31,703 nt of DNA from Bipolaris cookei (taxonomy: Eukaryota > Ascomycota > Dothideomycetes > Pleosporales > Pleosporaceae): assembly GCA_002286855.1 (NCBI GenBank), contig NRSV01000100.1:1-31703 (forward strand), given 5' to 3'. Positions 20,401-31,608 of the stretch are shown one piece after another; the stretch's first letter is position 1; every line of letters starts with the position of its first letter. A program made the position numbers and the translations under genes. Below the pieces are notes generated by a model. It had not been told where the DNA came from and made no database searches. It worked only from the letters and a program-made list of their open reading frames with translations.

Positions 20401-23400
20401 GGCCAGCAAGCGTACGCAACGGCATTGACTCGTGGAAAAGACTCCGCTGAGTCAGTACTCAAACTTGCTGGAGAATTGTTCATCCAGGGTGTACCTATAA
20501 GCTTGTCCCGTATCTCGCCTGTGGGGAATGTGGTGACGGACCTGCCGCTGTATCCATGGAACCACGAGAAAGAATTTTGGGCCGAGAGCCGCATAAGTAA
20601 AGAGTGGAGGTTCCGCAAGTACCCTCAGCATGAGCTTCTAGGTTCAAAGACTCTTGAGAGTAGTAAGCTTCAACCTGAATGGCGAAATGTCCTAAGACTT
20701 GAAGCGGTACCCTGGTTACGCGATCACCAAGTCCTCAGCGACGTGATTTTCCCCTGTGCAGGTTATCTCTCCATGGCTGTTGAGGCCGTTCGCCAAGCGA
20801 CTGAAAGTACTGAAGTCGAAGGATTTACCCTAAGGAATGTCATCGTACGATCTGCATTGGTGATTACCGATTCCAAGTCAATTGAATTGTTAACAACCCT
20901 GCGACCTGTACGACTCACCAATACGCTTGACTCAAATTGGTGGGAGTTTAACATCATGTCACACAATGGATCAAACTGGATGAAGCATTGTGACGGCCAG
21001 GTCAGGACGAATCGCGACGCGCATCAGTTTAAGGAAGCAACATCCCAGAACTTGTCAACGATTAATGACGAAGTCTATCCCCGCACTGTAAACGACTTGT
21101 ATCCCCAGCTTCATAGGCTTGGACTAAGATATGGATCCTGCTTCCGTGGACTCGAAGACGTTAAATGTCAGCCAAATGGCAAGAGAGCCATGGCTACATT
21201 GAGTAAGGTGGCCATCTCAGAATCGTCGTATGCGATCCATCCCGCTACGATTGATCATTGCCTCCAATTATTCTTTCCTGCTAGTTGCGAAGGTATCTTT
21301 TACCGTGCTGAAAAGCTATGTGTGCCAACAGTCATCGGTAATCTATATTTAGCAGACGGCAAGGCAACGGAGGTTGAGGGGTCCCACATCGAAGCATCAT
21401 CCTCATCAACCTCGGCAGGAACAATCTCCGGAAACGCCAAGGTATTTTCCAAGAACAATGGAGCTATCTTGCTGCAGCTAGAAGGTGGAATATTCTCTCC
21501 TATTGAGTCTACTGAGCCAAATGATGGCAATTCTGAATCCATCGCGGCGGCCCAACTCACTTGGAAGCCACATCTTGATCTTGCCGATATGGAGAGCCTG
21601 ATTCGACCAAACCAAGCTTTGATAAACGACAATTCCGACCTCGATCTTGTGGAAAGGCTAACTCTTCTCTCCATCTTTGTTGTCAAAGATCGCATGGAAA
21701 GCATTCCTTCACCCCCACATCTTGAACACATGAGCATGTTCCGCAACTGGATCCATGACCAGGCAGCCCGGCTGATTGAAGACTACTCTAAACTTCAACC
21801 TGAAGCCCAGAAGATCCTATTTTTGGAACCTAGTGCTCGTCTCTCACTTCTGGTAGAATTGCGACAGGAGATTATGAAATCAGGGGCCGCTAGTGCGGCA
21901 GTTCTGATTGGCCGTATCATTGACCGTTGTGAAGATCTTTTGCGAGGCTCCATTGACGGCATTGAAGTGCTACAAGCAGACAATGGTCTAACGGATTATT
22001 ACAACTACGTAGAGTCACGCACTGATTCTGTGGATTTCTTCGTCGCTGCTGGCCATACACGACCGACGCTTCGTGTTCTTGAGATTGGTGCCGGTACAGG
22101 GGGTAGCACTCAGGTTATCCTTGAGGGTTTAACGCATAAAAACGGAGTCGATCGACTTTACTCTACCTATGCTTATACCGATATTTCTGCTGGATTTTTC
22201 GTCAATGCCCGTGAACGGTTCAAGGCGTATCCTGCTCTGGATTTCCGGGTTCTCGATATCACCAAAGACCCCGTCGAGCAAGGATTCGAGGCTGCATCGT
22301 TCGACTTGATCATTGCCGGCAATGTTCTTCACGCCACTCCATCGCTGAGTAAGACACTGGCAAATGTGCGCAAACTGCTCGCTCCTGAGGGCTACCTTTT
22401 CCTTCAGGAATTATCCCCAAAGATGCAAATGGTTAACTTGTAAGTTCATCTCTCGTAACAAACTCCTATAATAGGCCTTGTCGTGGCATTTCCAGTACCA
22501 CACGCTCTTTTTGATACAAGTAGTACTATCAGTGTTACTAATGACGTGTTCGAAATCTAGTATCATGGGCATCTTGCCAGGATGGTGGCTTGGAGCTGGA
22601 GAAGGCAGATCCACAGAGCCTTATCTGACGCCAGAAAAATGGGACGCAGTCCTAAAACAAGCTGGCTTTTCAGGCACCGATGCTTCCATATACGATGCGC
22701 CGAGTCCTTACCATATCAACGCCAATATCATTTCCCGACCTGCGAGAAGTTCACAAGTTCATAATACCATCGATGGTTCATACATAAATGAGATAGGTCA
22801 AGACAATAAACGTCCACGAGTGATCTTGTTGTGTCGTCCATGCGATGAGAATTGTGAGCGCGTCGTACGGCTGCGTTCTTCGATTGAAGAGAAGGGCTTC
22901 CGAACAACCCTGAGGAGCATAGAGCAACATCAGGATATTAAACCAGATGATCAAGAGCTGTTGGTCTCATTGCTCGATATCAGGAAGCCATTCCTCGAGT
23001 CCATATCGGAAGCCAATCTAACAGCCTTGCAAGCAATTTTCTCAAGTCTAGGCAGTACGCCAATGCTCTGGATCATGCCAACAGCACAAAGGAATGTCGG
23101 TCGCGACGGAAACCCTAGTTTTGGGCTATCATTGGGACTCCTACGCACACTGCGCAATGAGCGTTCCGTCGTCATTACCACGCTGGAAATGGACCATATG
23201 AACGATGCAGGCTTTACCGCTGCTACTAAGCTTATAGAAAAACTTGTACGGGAAAAGGGGCAAAGCAGTAGAGGTTTGAAGGAAACTTCAGGTATAGACC
23301 CGGATCGAGAGTTTTTGTGCACTGAAGGAGCTCTCGAAGTGGGCAGGTACCATCCCATCAATCTATCTCAGGAGTTGGCAATCAAATCACAAAAGTCTGG

Positions 23401-25861
23401 AGCTGCGACACTTCAAATAGGGCGCCCGGGACTACTACAGTCACTCAAGTGGGTCGATCTTCCAACACAGAAACCGGCACACAATGAGATCGTCGTCGAG
23501 CCTCGGTGCGTGGGCTTGAATTTCAGGGTAAGTCTCTCCCCTCGAATACCCCGCTCCTCAAAAACCTTCATCTTTGGAAAATATTGTGAGCTTTCTGTGT
23601 CGCTAATACCCTGTAGGATGTGCTCCTCTGCATGGGCATCGTAGAAGCAAACGATGTCAGCATCGGCCTGGAAGGATCTGGCATAGTCACGAAGGTCGGA
23701 AGCGGTGTCACTGGGCTTCAGCCTGGAGACCGTGTTTTATACCTTGCAGACAAATGCTTTTCAACTGAACTAACTGTATTGGCCGAACGATGTGTTAAAA
23801 TCCCTTCTTCGCTATCATTCGAGCAGGCTGCAACGATGCCATGCGTTTATGCTACTGTGATCCACTCTTTGCTTGACATGGGTGGATTAAAGTCTGGCAT
23901 GTCGATTTTGATTCATTCTGCATGTGGTGGCATCGGCATTGCTGCTCTGAACATATGTCAGAATATCCCTAGTCTGGAGGTAAGACCTTTGAGGCTTTGT
24001 CACATCCGAACAAGTAATAGTGCTTCGAGATCATAGAACTAACTCCAGTGATTGATAGATATACGTCACGGTCGGAAGCGAAGTCAAAATTGAGTACTTG
24101 ATGCAAAATTTCGGCCTTAAACGGGAGCAAATTTTCAATTCTCGAGACACATCGTTTCTGCATGATGTGCGAGTTGCTACAAAGGGTCGAGGAGTTGACC
24201 TTGTGCTTAACAGTCTCTCTGGTGAGCTACTCCATGCTTCATGGCAATGCGTTGCCCCCTATGGAAAGATGCTTGAGATTGGCAAAAGAGACTTCATTGG
24301 GAAGGCCCGCCTAGAAATGGATCTCTTTGAAGCAAATAGGAGTTTCATCGGCATTGATCTGGCTCGATTTGATGCGACGAGATGCCAAGGGTAAGTTGTA
24401 CATTCTTCCTCTACTCAATATCTTGGCCAGAATGTATTGAATACTAATTTGCCATCTTCTTCTCGCAGGTTGCTACAGCGAACGGTAGAAATGCTCGCAA
24501 CAGGGTCAATCAGACCTATAGAGCCCATTAAAGTCTTCGATACGACCGAGGTGGAGGCAAGTTTCCGGTATATGCAGAAAGGTACGCACCTTGGCAAGGT
24601 TGTGGTGTCAATTCCAGAGAAGGGTATGGGCCTACCGAAGACACCACAGATACAGCATGTTGAGCTCAATCCATCGGCTACCTACATGCTCGTAGGCGGA
24701 CTAGGTGGTTTGGGACGCGCTGTTGCAACGTGGATGGTAGAAAGAGGGGCACGTCACCTTATGTTCCTTTCGCGTTCTGCTGGTCAAAGTACCAACGATC
24801 AAGCTTTTTTCCGAGAGTTGCAATGTCAAGGCTGCATAGCACAGGCTTTCCAAGGCGATGTAACAGATATAGCTGATGTTGAGCGCGCAATGGCTTCTGC
24901 GCTTCCAGGAAAGCCCATTCGGGGTATTCTACAAATGTCCATGGTACTTCGCGACAAAGCCTTTGCGGATATGGATCTGGAGGATTGGCAAACAACGGTT
25001 AGGGCCAAAGTAGAGGGCACGTGGAATCTTCACCGCGCCGCACCACAAGACCTCGATTTCTTCTTCGCCACTGGATCTATCAGCGGCTCATTCGGTATGC
25101 CTGGCCAAGCAAACTATGCTGCCGGTAACACATACCTTACTGCATTCACTCAGCATCGTCAAGCGCTCGGCCTGCCCGCTTCAGTACTTCATGTTGGTCT
25201 GATGGAGGACATTGGTTATCTCGCTCAAAATCCGACAAGGGCTGAAGCACTCAGGGCCGCTGGTGGATTCTTTCTGCGTACCCGCCAATTGCTGGAAGGA
25301 ATCAACTGGGCTTTGACTCCGAGTGCGGGCAAGCCAGATCACTTGAACCATCAGCTCACCATTGGCTTGCGATGCGAGAAGCCATTGCTGGATCCCGCTA
25401 ACCGTGTCATCTGGAAAAAGGACTCTCGCATGGGCCTATATCACAATCACAACGCGTCAAGTGGTACGGGCGGTGGTGCAGAGGACAGCGACACTGATGC
25501 CCTTCGTCTCTTCGTGGGCTCAATTGATGCTGAACCGGGTCTTCTTGACGAACAGGGTTCGCTAGACTTTGTGACACGCGTCATCGGCACTCGTGTTTAT
25601 ACCTTTATGCTCCACCCACTCGAGGATATGGACTTGACTGCGTCGCTGACATCCTTGGGCGTAGACTCATTGGTCACCATAGAGCTGCGTAACTGGATCA
25701 AGCGCAGTTTTGGTGGTCTAGAGTTCAGTACCTTAGAGATCCTCGATGCTCGTACTATCGACGGCTTGGGTAGACTCACAATAGACGCACTGAAGACACG
25801 ATTTGGGGAGGTAGCGGTGAATCAGAAAGGCGATGCGTATCTAGATATGAAGGCCCCATAA
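17447..25861 (+). CDS. FUM1-like: Highly reducing type I polyketide synthase, FUM1-like
   Basis: Seven exons: 17447-17917, 17995-20014, 20108-22439, 22561-23527, 23617-23979, 24059-24390 and 24469-25861, giving 2625 aa. The start is the first ATG in frame (an upstream TTG is not used). Domains: KS from about 36, with active Cys204 in KAGCSSS and EAHGTGT; AT, GHSSG with Ser727; DH, His1037 and Asp1213; C-methyltransferase, VLEIGAGTGG near 1487; ER, about 1895-2215 with CGGIG; KR, GGLGGLG near 2235 and Tyr2378; ACP, GVDSL with Ser2562. There is no thioesterase or other release domain, as in FUM1-type synthases, whose chain is removed by an oxoamine synthase that is not in this window. Intron 2 (20015-20107, 93 bp) keeps frame if retained. 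The DH motif is HxxxSxxxxP instead of HxxxGxxxxP. Expected product: a long, reduced, methyl-branched acyl chain on the ACP. Confidence 0.94.
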
Positions 25862-26512
25862 ACTCGAACCTAGGTTATGCTGCTATACAGCATGTCGAGT
25901 CAATTCGGCAAGCTTCATGCTTATGGGGAATTTTACAGCCAACATAACTTGAACTCTTCACAACTTCATGTTTCCGTTTTCAAACACAGGGCTGTACCAT
26001 AGAAGGGTAGTCCTGAAACTGTTTACTCGTACACATACAGTATTCTGATTAGAGCGAAATGTATCAAGTGATTTGTAACATTAGTCATCCTCTTTAGAAG
26101 TAATGTTCTATCGCACAATTGAACTTATGCAAGAGACTACGTTGAGAGTTGGTTGGTCACTACCTGGCCGTCTTGTCTACTTGTGCGGAGGCTGGCGGAC
26201 ACTATATCACGGTCCATGTGTTCGTAATATTGGTACAATCAAAATCACGCTTTCATTACCAGGCGAATGGTTTGTGATGCATCGACATTACCATGGTAAT
26301 GTACTGTCGTGTGTAAATTGTGTCTGCGAATCGGTAGCTGAATGCTGTTTGCGATAATGTGCTGGCCATGACACGGAACCCTCCAAAAGAACATGGAAAC
26401 ACATTTCGGATAAGGAACTATCGGAAGGGTTGGGACCTCGGCGGCTCTCATCCAACGAATACATACTAGAAGCCGGATGCTTAATCGGGATACCGTCACA
26501 CACACGAACAAC
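25862..26512. other. Intergenic, 3' flank of PKS
   Basis: No recognisable gene. Short frames on both strands near 26103-26527 show no domain. It includes a perfect 18-bp palindrome, ACATTACCATGGTAATGT, at 26285-26302. Confidence 0.45.
26285..26302. repeat. Perfect 18-bp palindrome
   Basis: ACATTACCATGGTAATGT reads the same on both strands and is loosely extended by CGACA on the left and TGTCG four bases further right. It is about 420 bp downstream of the PKS stop. Role unknown. Confidence 0.6.
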
Positions 26513-26640
26513 CACAGCCCGCAACAACCAAGTGATAGACAGATTAGTTACCGCATTAGGTGTGGCACAGGCCAGAATATGGTCTTTTTACGACTAATGC
26601 GATAATCAATTTGTCGATCACTTGCTTGCTGCGGACTGTG
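26513..26640. repeat. Hairpin-type inverted repeat, 47-bp arms
   Basis: Arms 26513-26559 and 26594-26640 are equal in length, align without gaps and match at 39 of 47 positions, with a 34-bp spacer. The outer ends are CACAG/CTGTG and the inner ends GCATTAG/CTAATGC. Six of the eight mismatches are transitions. It could be a small foldback or MITE element, or the meeting of two copies of one repeat end. It abuts the LTR-like repeat copy 2. Confidence 0.7.
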
Positions 26641-26671
26641 TGAACAACAGGAAGCTTTCACAATTTACATC

Positions 26672-26838
26672 TGTCCTACGCGTCGGTGCAGTGAGAAAAA
26701 CTGATGTTGTTATTTCTTTGTTAACTCTCTACAACTGTATTTTGTACACGACCATTGTAGGGGCTTGTTACATATAGAGGATCAGCATACATCGGCTATA
26801 ATTCGTGCCGATATATCCTGGCATAGTCTGCGACAACA
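26672..26838 (-). repeat. LTR-like repeat, copy 2 (inverted relative to copy 1)
   Basis: Read on the minus strand it starts TGTTGTCGCAGACTATG at 26838, then GCCAGGATATATCGGCA (26822-26806), TGTAACAAGCCCCT-like sequence with one change outside the shared 14-mer (26772-26759), and a GTTGTAGAGAG block. It ends near GCACCGACGCGTAGGACA. All blocks occur in the same order in copy 1 at 11387-11634. The tandem expansion seen in copy 1 is absent here. Probably a solo LTR or fragment. No internal retrotransposon genes lie beside it. Confidence 0.6.
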
Positions 26839-27468
26839 TCGTATTTCAACTTTCCTCAAATCATTCGCCCGTTCAGTACTTCTTCAACGGTAACTACCAA
26901 GTTCCAGGCCCGAGCGTAAGGTAATATGAGGGCATGAAGCGAGAAAGAGAGGACCGATTAAATCACTTAGTGAGCAACTCGTTTTGCACGTGACCATGCA
27001 GCAAAATCACTGCGTGTATCTCTTACCACATCTACTGTACAAGAATATCATTGATGATAAAAACTAGTCAATAGCCCCTACAAGGTATTAGCCGTTATAT
27101 TACTCTAGCAGGAGACAGTTCTTTCTTCAAATCCTGTTAAGTGTAGCCGTACTATTCCCAACTCTGTTAGAGGGTAACCGGTAGACGTGGAATCTGTCGC
27201 CATACCCCATACGTACATCCGGACGGGCTCACAGACCATCCCACACTTCTATGTGCTCGGGATATCATTCTGGGTCTAGTTGTTATAAGCCTACCATGAT
27301 CTTTGTTGCTTCTTACTACATATTAGTCTTCTATTGAAATTGAAGACTTTTGGAACTTGCATTGTTACATGTTGGGACTGGAACTCACCTTAATCCACTA
27401 GCTTTCATTCCAAAATACATCTCTGTACGAAAGGTGTTGAAGCAGTTTGTTATCAAAAAAAGCAAACT
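26839..27468 (+). promoter_or_regulatory. Upstream region of the CYP505-like gene
   Basis: The 630 bp between the LTR-like repeat and the start codon contain no gene and should include the promoter. CCGG/CGG triplets occur near 27178 and 27220 (CATCCGGACGGGC). No clear TATA box was seen. The LTR-like copy sits only about 0.6 kb upstream and could influence expression. Confidence 0.4.
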
Positions 27469-30400
27469 ATGGGCGACATAATGGCTGGCAAATGCCCCAT
27501 AGACCTCGCGCCAATACCTGGCCCGAAACGTAAGGCGTTCTCGCTTGTAGTTTTAAAAAACTTTACATGTAATAACAGTAAAACATAGCGATTCCGTTTT
27601 TAGGGAACATACTCGACATTGATCCTGAGAACTTTACAAAGTCATTATGTGAAATGGGCAAAACATACGGCAAGTGACACTTTATTCATCCATATCAAGT
27701 GGGCAACAACAATCACTAACCCTTGACAGGCGATGTGTACATGATTAACTATGGTTCGTACAGAGATGTCATAGTTGTTAGTCGCAGAGTGGCTGAAGAG
27801 CTCTGTGATGAAACGCGATTCTGCAAATTACCAGGAGGCGCAATTGACAGGATGAGGCGAGTGGTCGGACATGGTCTCTTCACTGCGGAAACTGCAGATC
27901 CCAGATACCAAAAAGCACATCGTGTCATCGCGCCACTCTTTGGTGCCGCGAGGATAAGAGCTATGATGGATGATATGAGAGATATTTGTGAGCAGATGTG
28001 TCTACGCTGGGTCCGTTTTGGACAGGATGCACCCATCGAGATCTGTGACGAGATGACGAAGTTGACTTTGGATACGATTGCCCTCTGCACTGTTGACTAC
28101 CGCTTCAATAGCTTCTATAGGCCCGCAGGAGTCGAGGATCCTTTCGCAGAAGCCGTTGTAGACACCATGACAGAATCTTTGCTGCAAAGTAACTTACCTG
28201 ACTGGATCAACAACTGGGTCCGGTTCCGTTCTATGAACAAATTCAAACGCCAAGCAGACCAGTTACGCCACGACATTGAGAAGCTCATCGAGACGAGGCG
28301 CAAGAATCCAGTCGATCGGAATGATCTTTTGAATGCAATGCTGAGCCATGAAGATCCTAATACTGGCCAACGTCTGGACGATGAATCGGTTGTGGACAAC
28401 CTGCTCACCTTCTTCATCGCAGGTCACGAAACGACGTCCAGTCTACTATCCTTTTGTTTCTATTACCTTCTCGAACATCCAGAAGTTCTTCAGAAAGCCA
28501 AAGACGAAGTGGATGTCGTCATTGGGAGCGGTACCGTGATGCCTGAACACCTACAAAAACTACCGTATCTCGAGAGTATCTTACGCGAGACGCTTCGTCT
28601 ACGAGACCCTGGCCCCGGGTTCTTTGTTAAGCCGCTTCAAGACGAAGTAATAGCTGGAAAGTACCTAGTACCAAAGGACCAATCCATCTTCATTGTCTTT
28701 GACTCGGTACACCGCGATCCCGACGTGTATGGCGATGATGCAGACGAATTCCGGCCTGAGCGTATGGAGCAAGACAAATTTGACAAACTACCTCCGTGCG
28801 CATGGAAGCCGTTTGGAAACGGAATGCGCGCGTGTATTGGGAGACCGTTTGCAATGCAGCAGGCATTGATAGTAAGTAGTAAAGGTTTATTTCGGCCGTC
28901 TCACACTACGAAACTACAAACTAACACCATTGACTAAATACAGGCCGTTGCCATGGTGCTCCAAAACTTCGATTTAATTAAAGATGAGACCTATAATCTT
29001 AAAATACAGGTAACAATGACGGTCCGCCCGGTCGGCCTTACAATGAAGGTCCGCCCGCGAAATGGCATACGCCCTACTGAGATGAACCTGCGAATGCACC
29101 AAGGTGCAGATACAGTCTCATCTACTAAATTTTTCAGAACAATATCAATTAAGCCTACTACAGGTCCAAGCGACAATGAGGAAGCACATTTAGCGATTGT
29201 TCATGCCTCCAACTCGGGAACATCAGAGGCTTTAGCCGGCGTCCTTGCAAACGATGCCACAGAACGAGGTTTAGGTATAAAACTCATTGATACAGCGAAT
29301 AATGTTGTAGGAAAACTTCCTAAAGATGTGGTTGTGGTTGTCATCACAGCGTCTTACAACGGTGAGCCGGCGAGAGATGCTGTGAATTTTGTAAACTGGC
29401 TCAAAGCCGCACAAGAAGACGAGCTCGAAGGTGTGAGATATGCCGTTTTCGGATGTGGTAGGTGTACTTTTGAACATTACTTTGGATTCCCTGATATTTT
29501 AGTCGCCTTTCGTTTGTTGCTATGATTAACCAAGCAAATCATTCTCAAACCTCGACGTTTGTGTAGTAACCCTGCTGAGAACCTCTTCTTAGGACATCGT
29601 GACTGGACTAGCAGTTTCTTTGCCGTACCAAAACTCATCGATTCTCTCTTGTCAGAGCGCGGAGCTAAGCGAGTTGCACCAATGGGTACTTCTGACATGG
29701 GAGCATCTACCGACATATTCTCAGATTTTGAACAATGGACGACGAGCCAGCTTTTCCCCAAGTTGAACGATAACCGAACGCTTCAAGATGGTGATACAAA
29801 CTGCGTGACTGACGCAAGGGATGTTGACCTCCAGGTATCACTGATAAAGCCTCCGCTTATTGGTATGCGCAAAGGGTTTGCTGCTGCTATTGTAACCGAT
29901 GCCCGCACACTATCCGCTCCAGGCGTAGCGGAGAAACGCCACCTCGAGATCCGATTACCTGTAGGGTTCAAATACAAGACCGGAGATCATGTGCAGATTC
30001 TACCCCGCAACTCTGTTAATGATTCGCGGAGCGCTCTTGGCCTTTTCGATCTTGACACTGAAATCCTAGTCAACATTCGGAGCATAAAGAGAAACATGGG
30101 GTTGGGACTTCCACTTGACACTCCAATCAGAGCATTGGAATTGTTCAGTGCATACGTCGACCTTGGTCGTACAGCCAGTCTTAGGAACATACAGGTTCTT
30201 ACCACCCTGGTGACAACTGATAAGCCTCGAGTAAAGGCCAATCTGTTTGAGCTCCTTGAGCCTGAAAAGTACAAATCGGAAGTCTTGAACAAGAGACTAT
30301 CAGTACTTGATCTGCTTTGCATATTTCCGGACGTCAAGATATCCCTCGCAAGCTTCTTGTCACTGTTGACACCGATTCGTCCAAGGACCTATTCTTTTTC

Positions 30401-31172
30401 TTCCAGTCCCGACTGGAAACCAGGGTTCGCAACCTTGACATATACTGTTGTCGGCTCAGCAGAATCTTTGCCGACATCCCAACGTATGGAGTCTAATGAT
30501 CTCTTTCAAGATCCGAACGGCGGTTTGACTGAAGATTGCATCCCCTTCAAACGCGGGGGCCTAGCATCGACTTATCTCTCAACACTCACGGCCAGCGATA
30601 GCCTTTATATTTCATTTCATCCATCATCTCCCAATTTCTCCGAAGACCAACCTGTCTCTCGCCCAGTAATTATGGTGGCCGCTGGAACGGGCATAGCTCC
30701 TTTCCTGGCGTTCTTACAAGACCGTAAAATTACTGCTGCGACTACTTCTAGGTCACTAGAACAAGCCGGAAAGCGTGAAAAATTCCCGAAAACAATCTTA
30801 TTCTATGGCTGTCGCGGCCCAGCGCTCGACTCGCTTTATGCCAAGGAGATTGCAGCATTCGAGGCAGGTGGTCTCGTCGAGGTTCGCCGCGCATTCAGCA
30901 GGGACCACGAAGCAGCAGCAGTTGAAGCAGCGGGTTGCAAATACATCCATGAGCGGCTAGCACACTCAAAAAAAGATATTGTAGAGATGTGGAAGGCCGG
31001 TGGTCGCATTCTTGTTTGTGGAGGTAAAAATATAGCCAACAGTGTCTACGACGTCCTTGGGCCACTACTCTGGGAGACTGATAAACAGTATCAAAAGAGT
31101 GAAGCGAAAAGTTTACAAGCGTGGCGTGCTGCTCTAGATAAGGATAGATACGTAGAGGAGTTCTTTCTGTAA
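27469..31172 (+). CDS. FUM6-like: Self-sufficient P450-reductase fusion, CYP505 family, FUM6-like
   Basis: Five exons: 27469-27529, 27604-27669, 27730-28871, 28944-29457 and 29593-31172, giving 1120 aa, near the roughly 1115 aa I recall for FUM6. Intron 2 (27670-27729) is GC-AG with donor GCAAGT; the others are GT-AG (74, 72 and 135 bp). A second in-frame ATG lies at 27481. The P450 half has AGHETT (273-278), ExxR in LRETLRL, and the haem loop FGNGMRACIGRPFA with Cys411. The reductase half has an FMN domain (HASNSGTSEA, about 505-518), an FAD motif RPRTYSFSSSP (about 856), an NADPH region AAGTGIAPFLAF (about 957) and an intact C-terminus. Such fusions hydroxylate fatty-acyl-like chains without a separate reductase. 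FUM6 hydroxylates adjacent carbons of the fumonisin chain, creating the alcohols that FUM14 esterifies. It follows the PKS on the same strand, as I recall for FUM1-FUM6 in Fusarium. Confidence 0.93.
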
Positions 31173-31541
31173 CATTATGGTATGAACTATTATTCCTGGG
31201 GTATTAGAAGATACTCTCTATTTAGGAGAATTTGGTTCTCAAGAGTCATAGATTCTACCTTTCTTCTTCTTCTGTGGATGAATTTCCAGTCAGTATGGTA
31301 CTGCTGGGGGACTTGTCGGAGTACCTCCGTCACAATTACCCAACGTGATTAAGCAATCTACAATTGCCGCTGGATAATAATACCAACAACAGGTTAAGAC
31401 ACTAGGCTATGAGCCTCATCTCTATTTAGATAGCCCTCTCCCCCACCTACACCAAATTGACAGCACCACGTAAATACTTGTAAGCCTCACCAACTTGCAC
31501 GTCTTATATAGCCTTGCGGCTGAGATAGGACGTTAAATTAG
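31173..31541. other. 3' flank of CYP505-like gene
   Basis: No gene recognised. Sequence is mixed, with pyrimidine-rich tracts (31258-31275 and 31436-31450). It leads into repeat sequence at the right edge. Confidence 0.4.
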
Positions 31542-31561
31542 AATAATAATAATAATAATAA
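31542..31561 (+). repeat. AAT microsatellite
   Basis: About 6.7 tandem copies of AAT. A simple slippage repeat, likely variable between strains. Confidence 0.9.
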
Positions 31562-31578
31562 GTTAACGTGGTTCATAA

Positions 31579-31608
31579 GTGAGTCGCTAACCCAAGCGAG
31601 TCGCTAAC
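31579..31608 (+). repeat. 13-bp direct repeats with a 17-bp period, candidate transposon end
   Basis: GTGAGTCGCTAAC (31579-31591) and GCGAGTCGCTAAC (31596-31608) differ at one base and are offset by 17 bp, the same period as the repeats at 9852-9883 that lead a pogo-type copy. They are followed by CTCACCAGC-type sequence, as in the leader of copy B (CTCACCAGC near 10427-10435). This suggests the 5' end of another pogo-like element running off the right edge. Confidence 0.45.

Noticed and set aside
26103..26527. Short overlapping frames on both strands between PKS and CYP505-like gene
   Set aside because: No domain, start context or splice pattern; they overlap repeat sequence.
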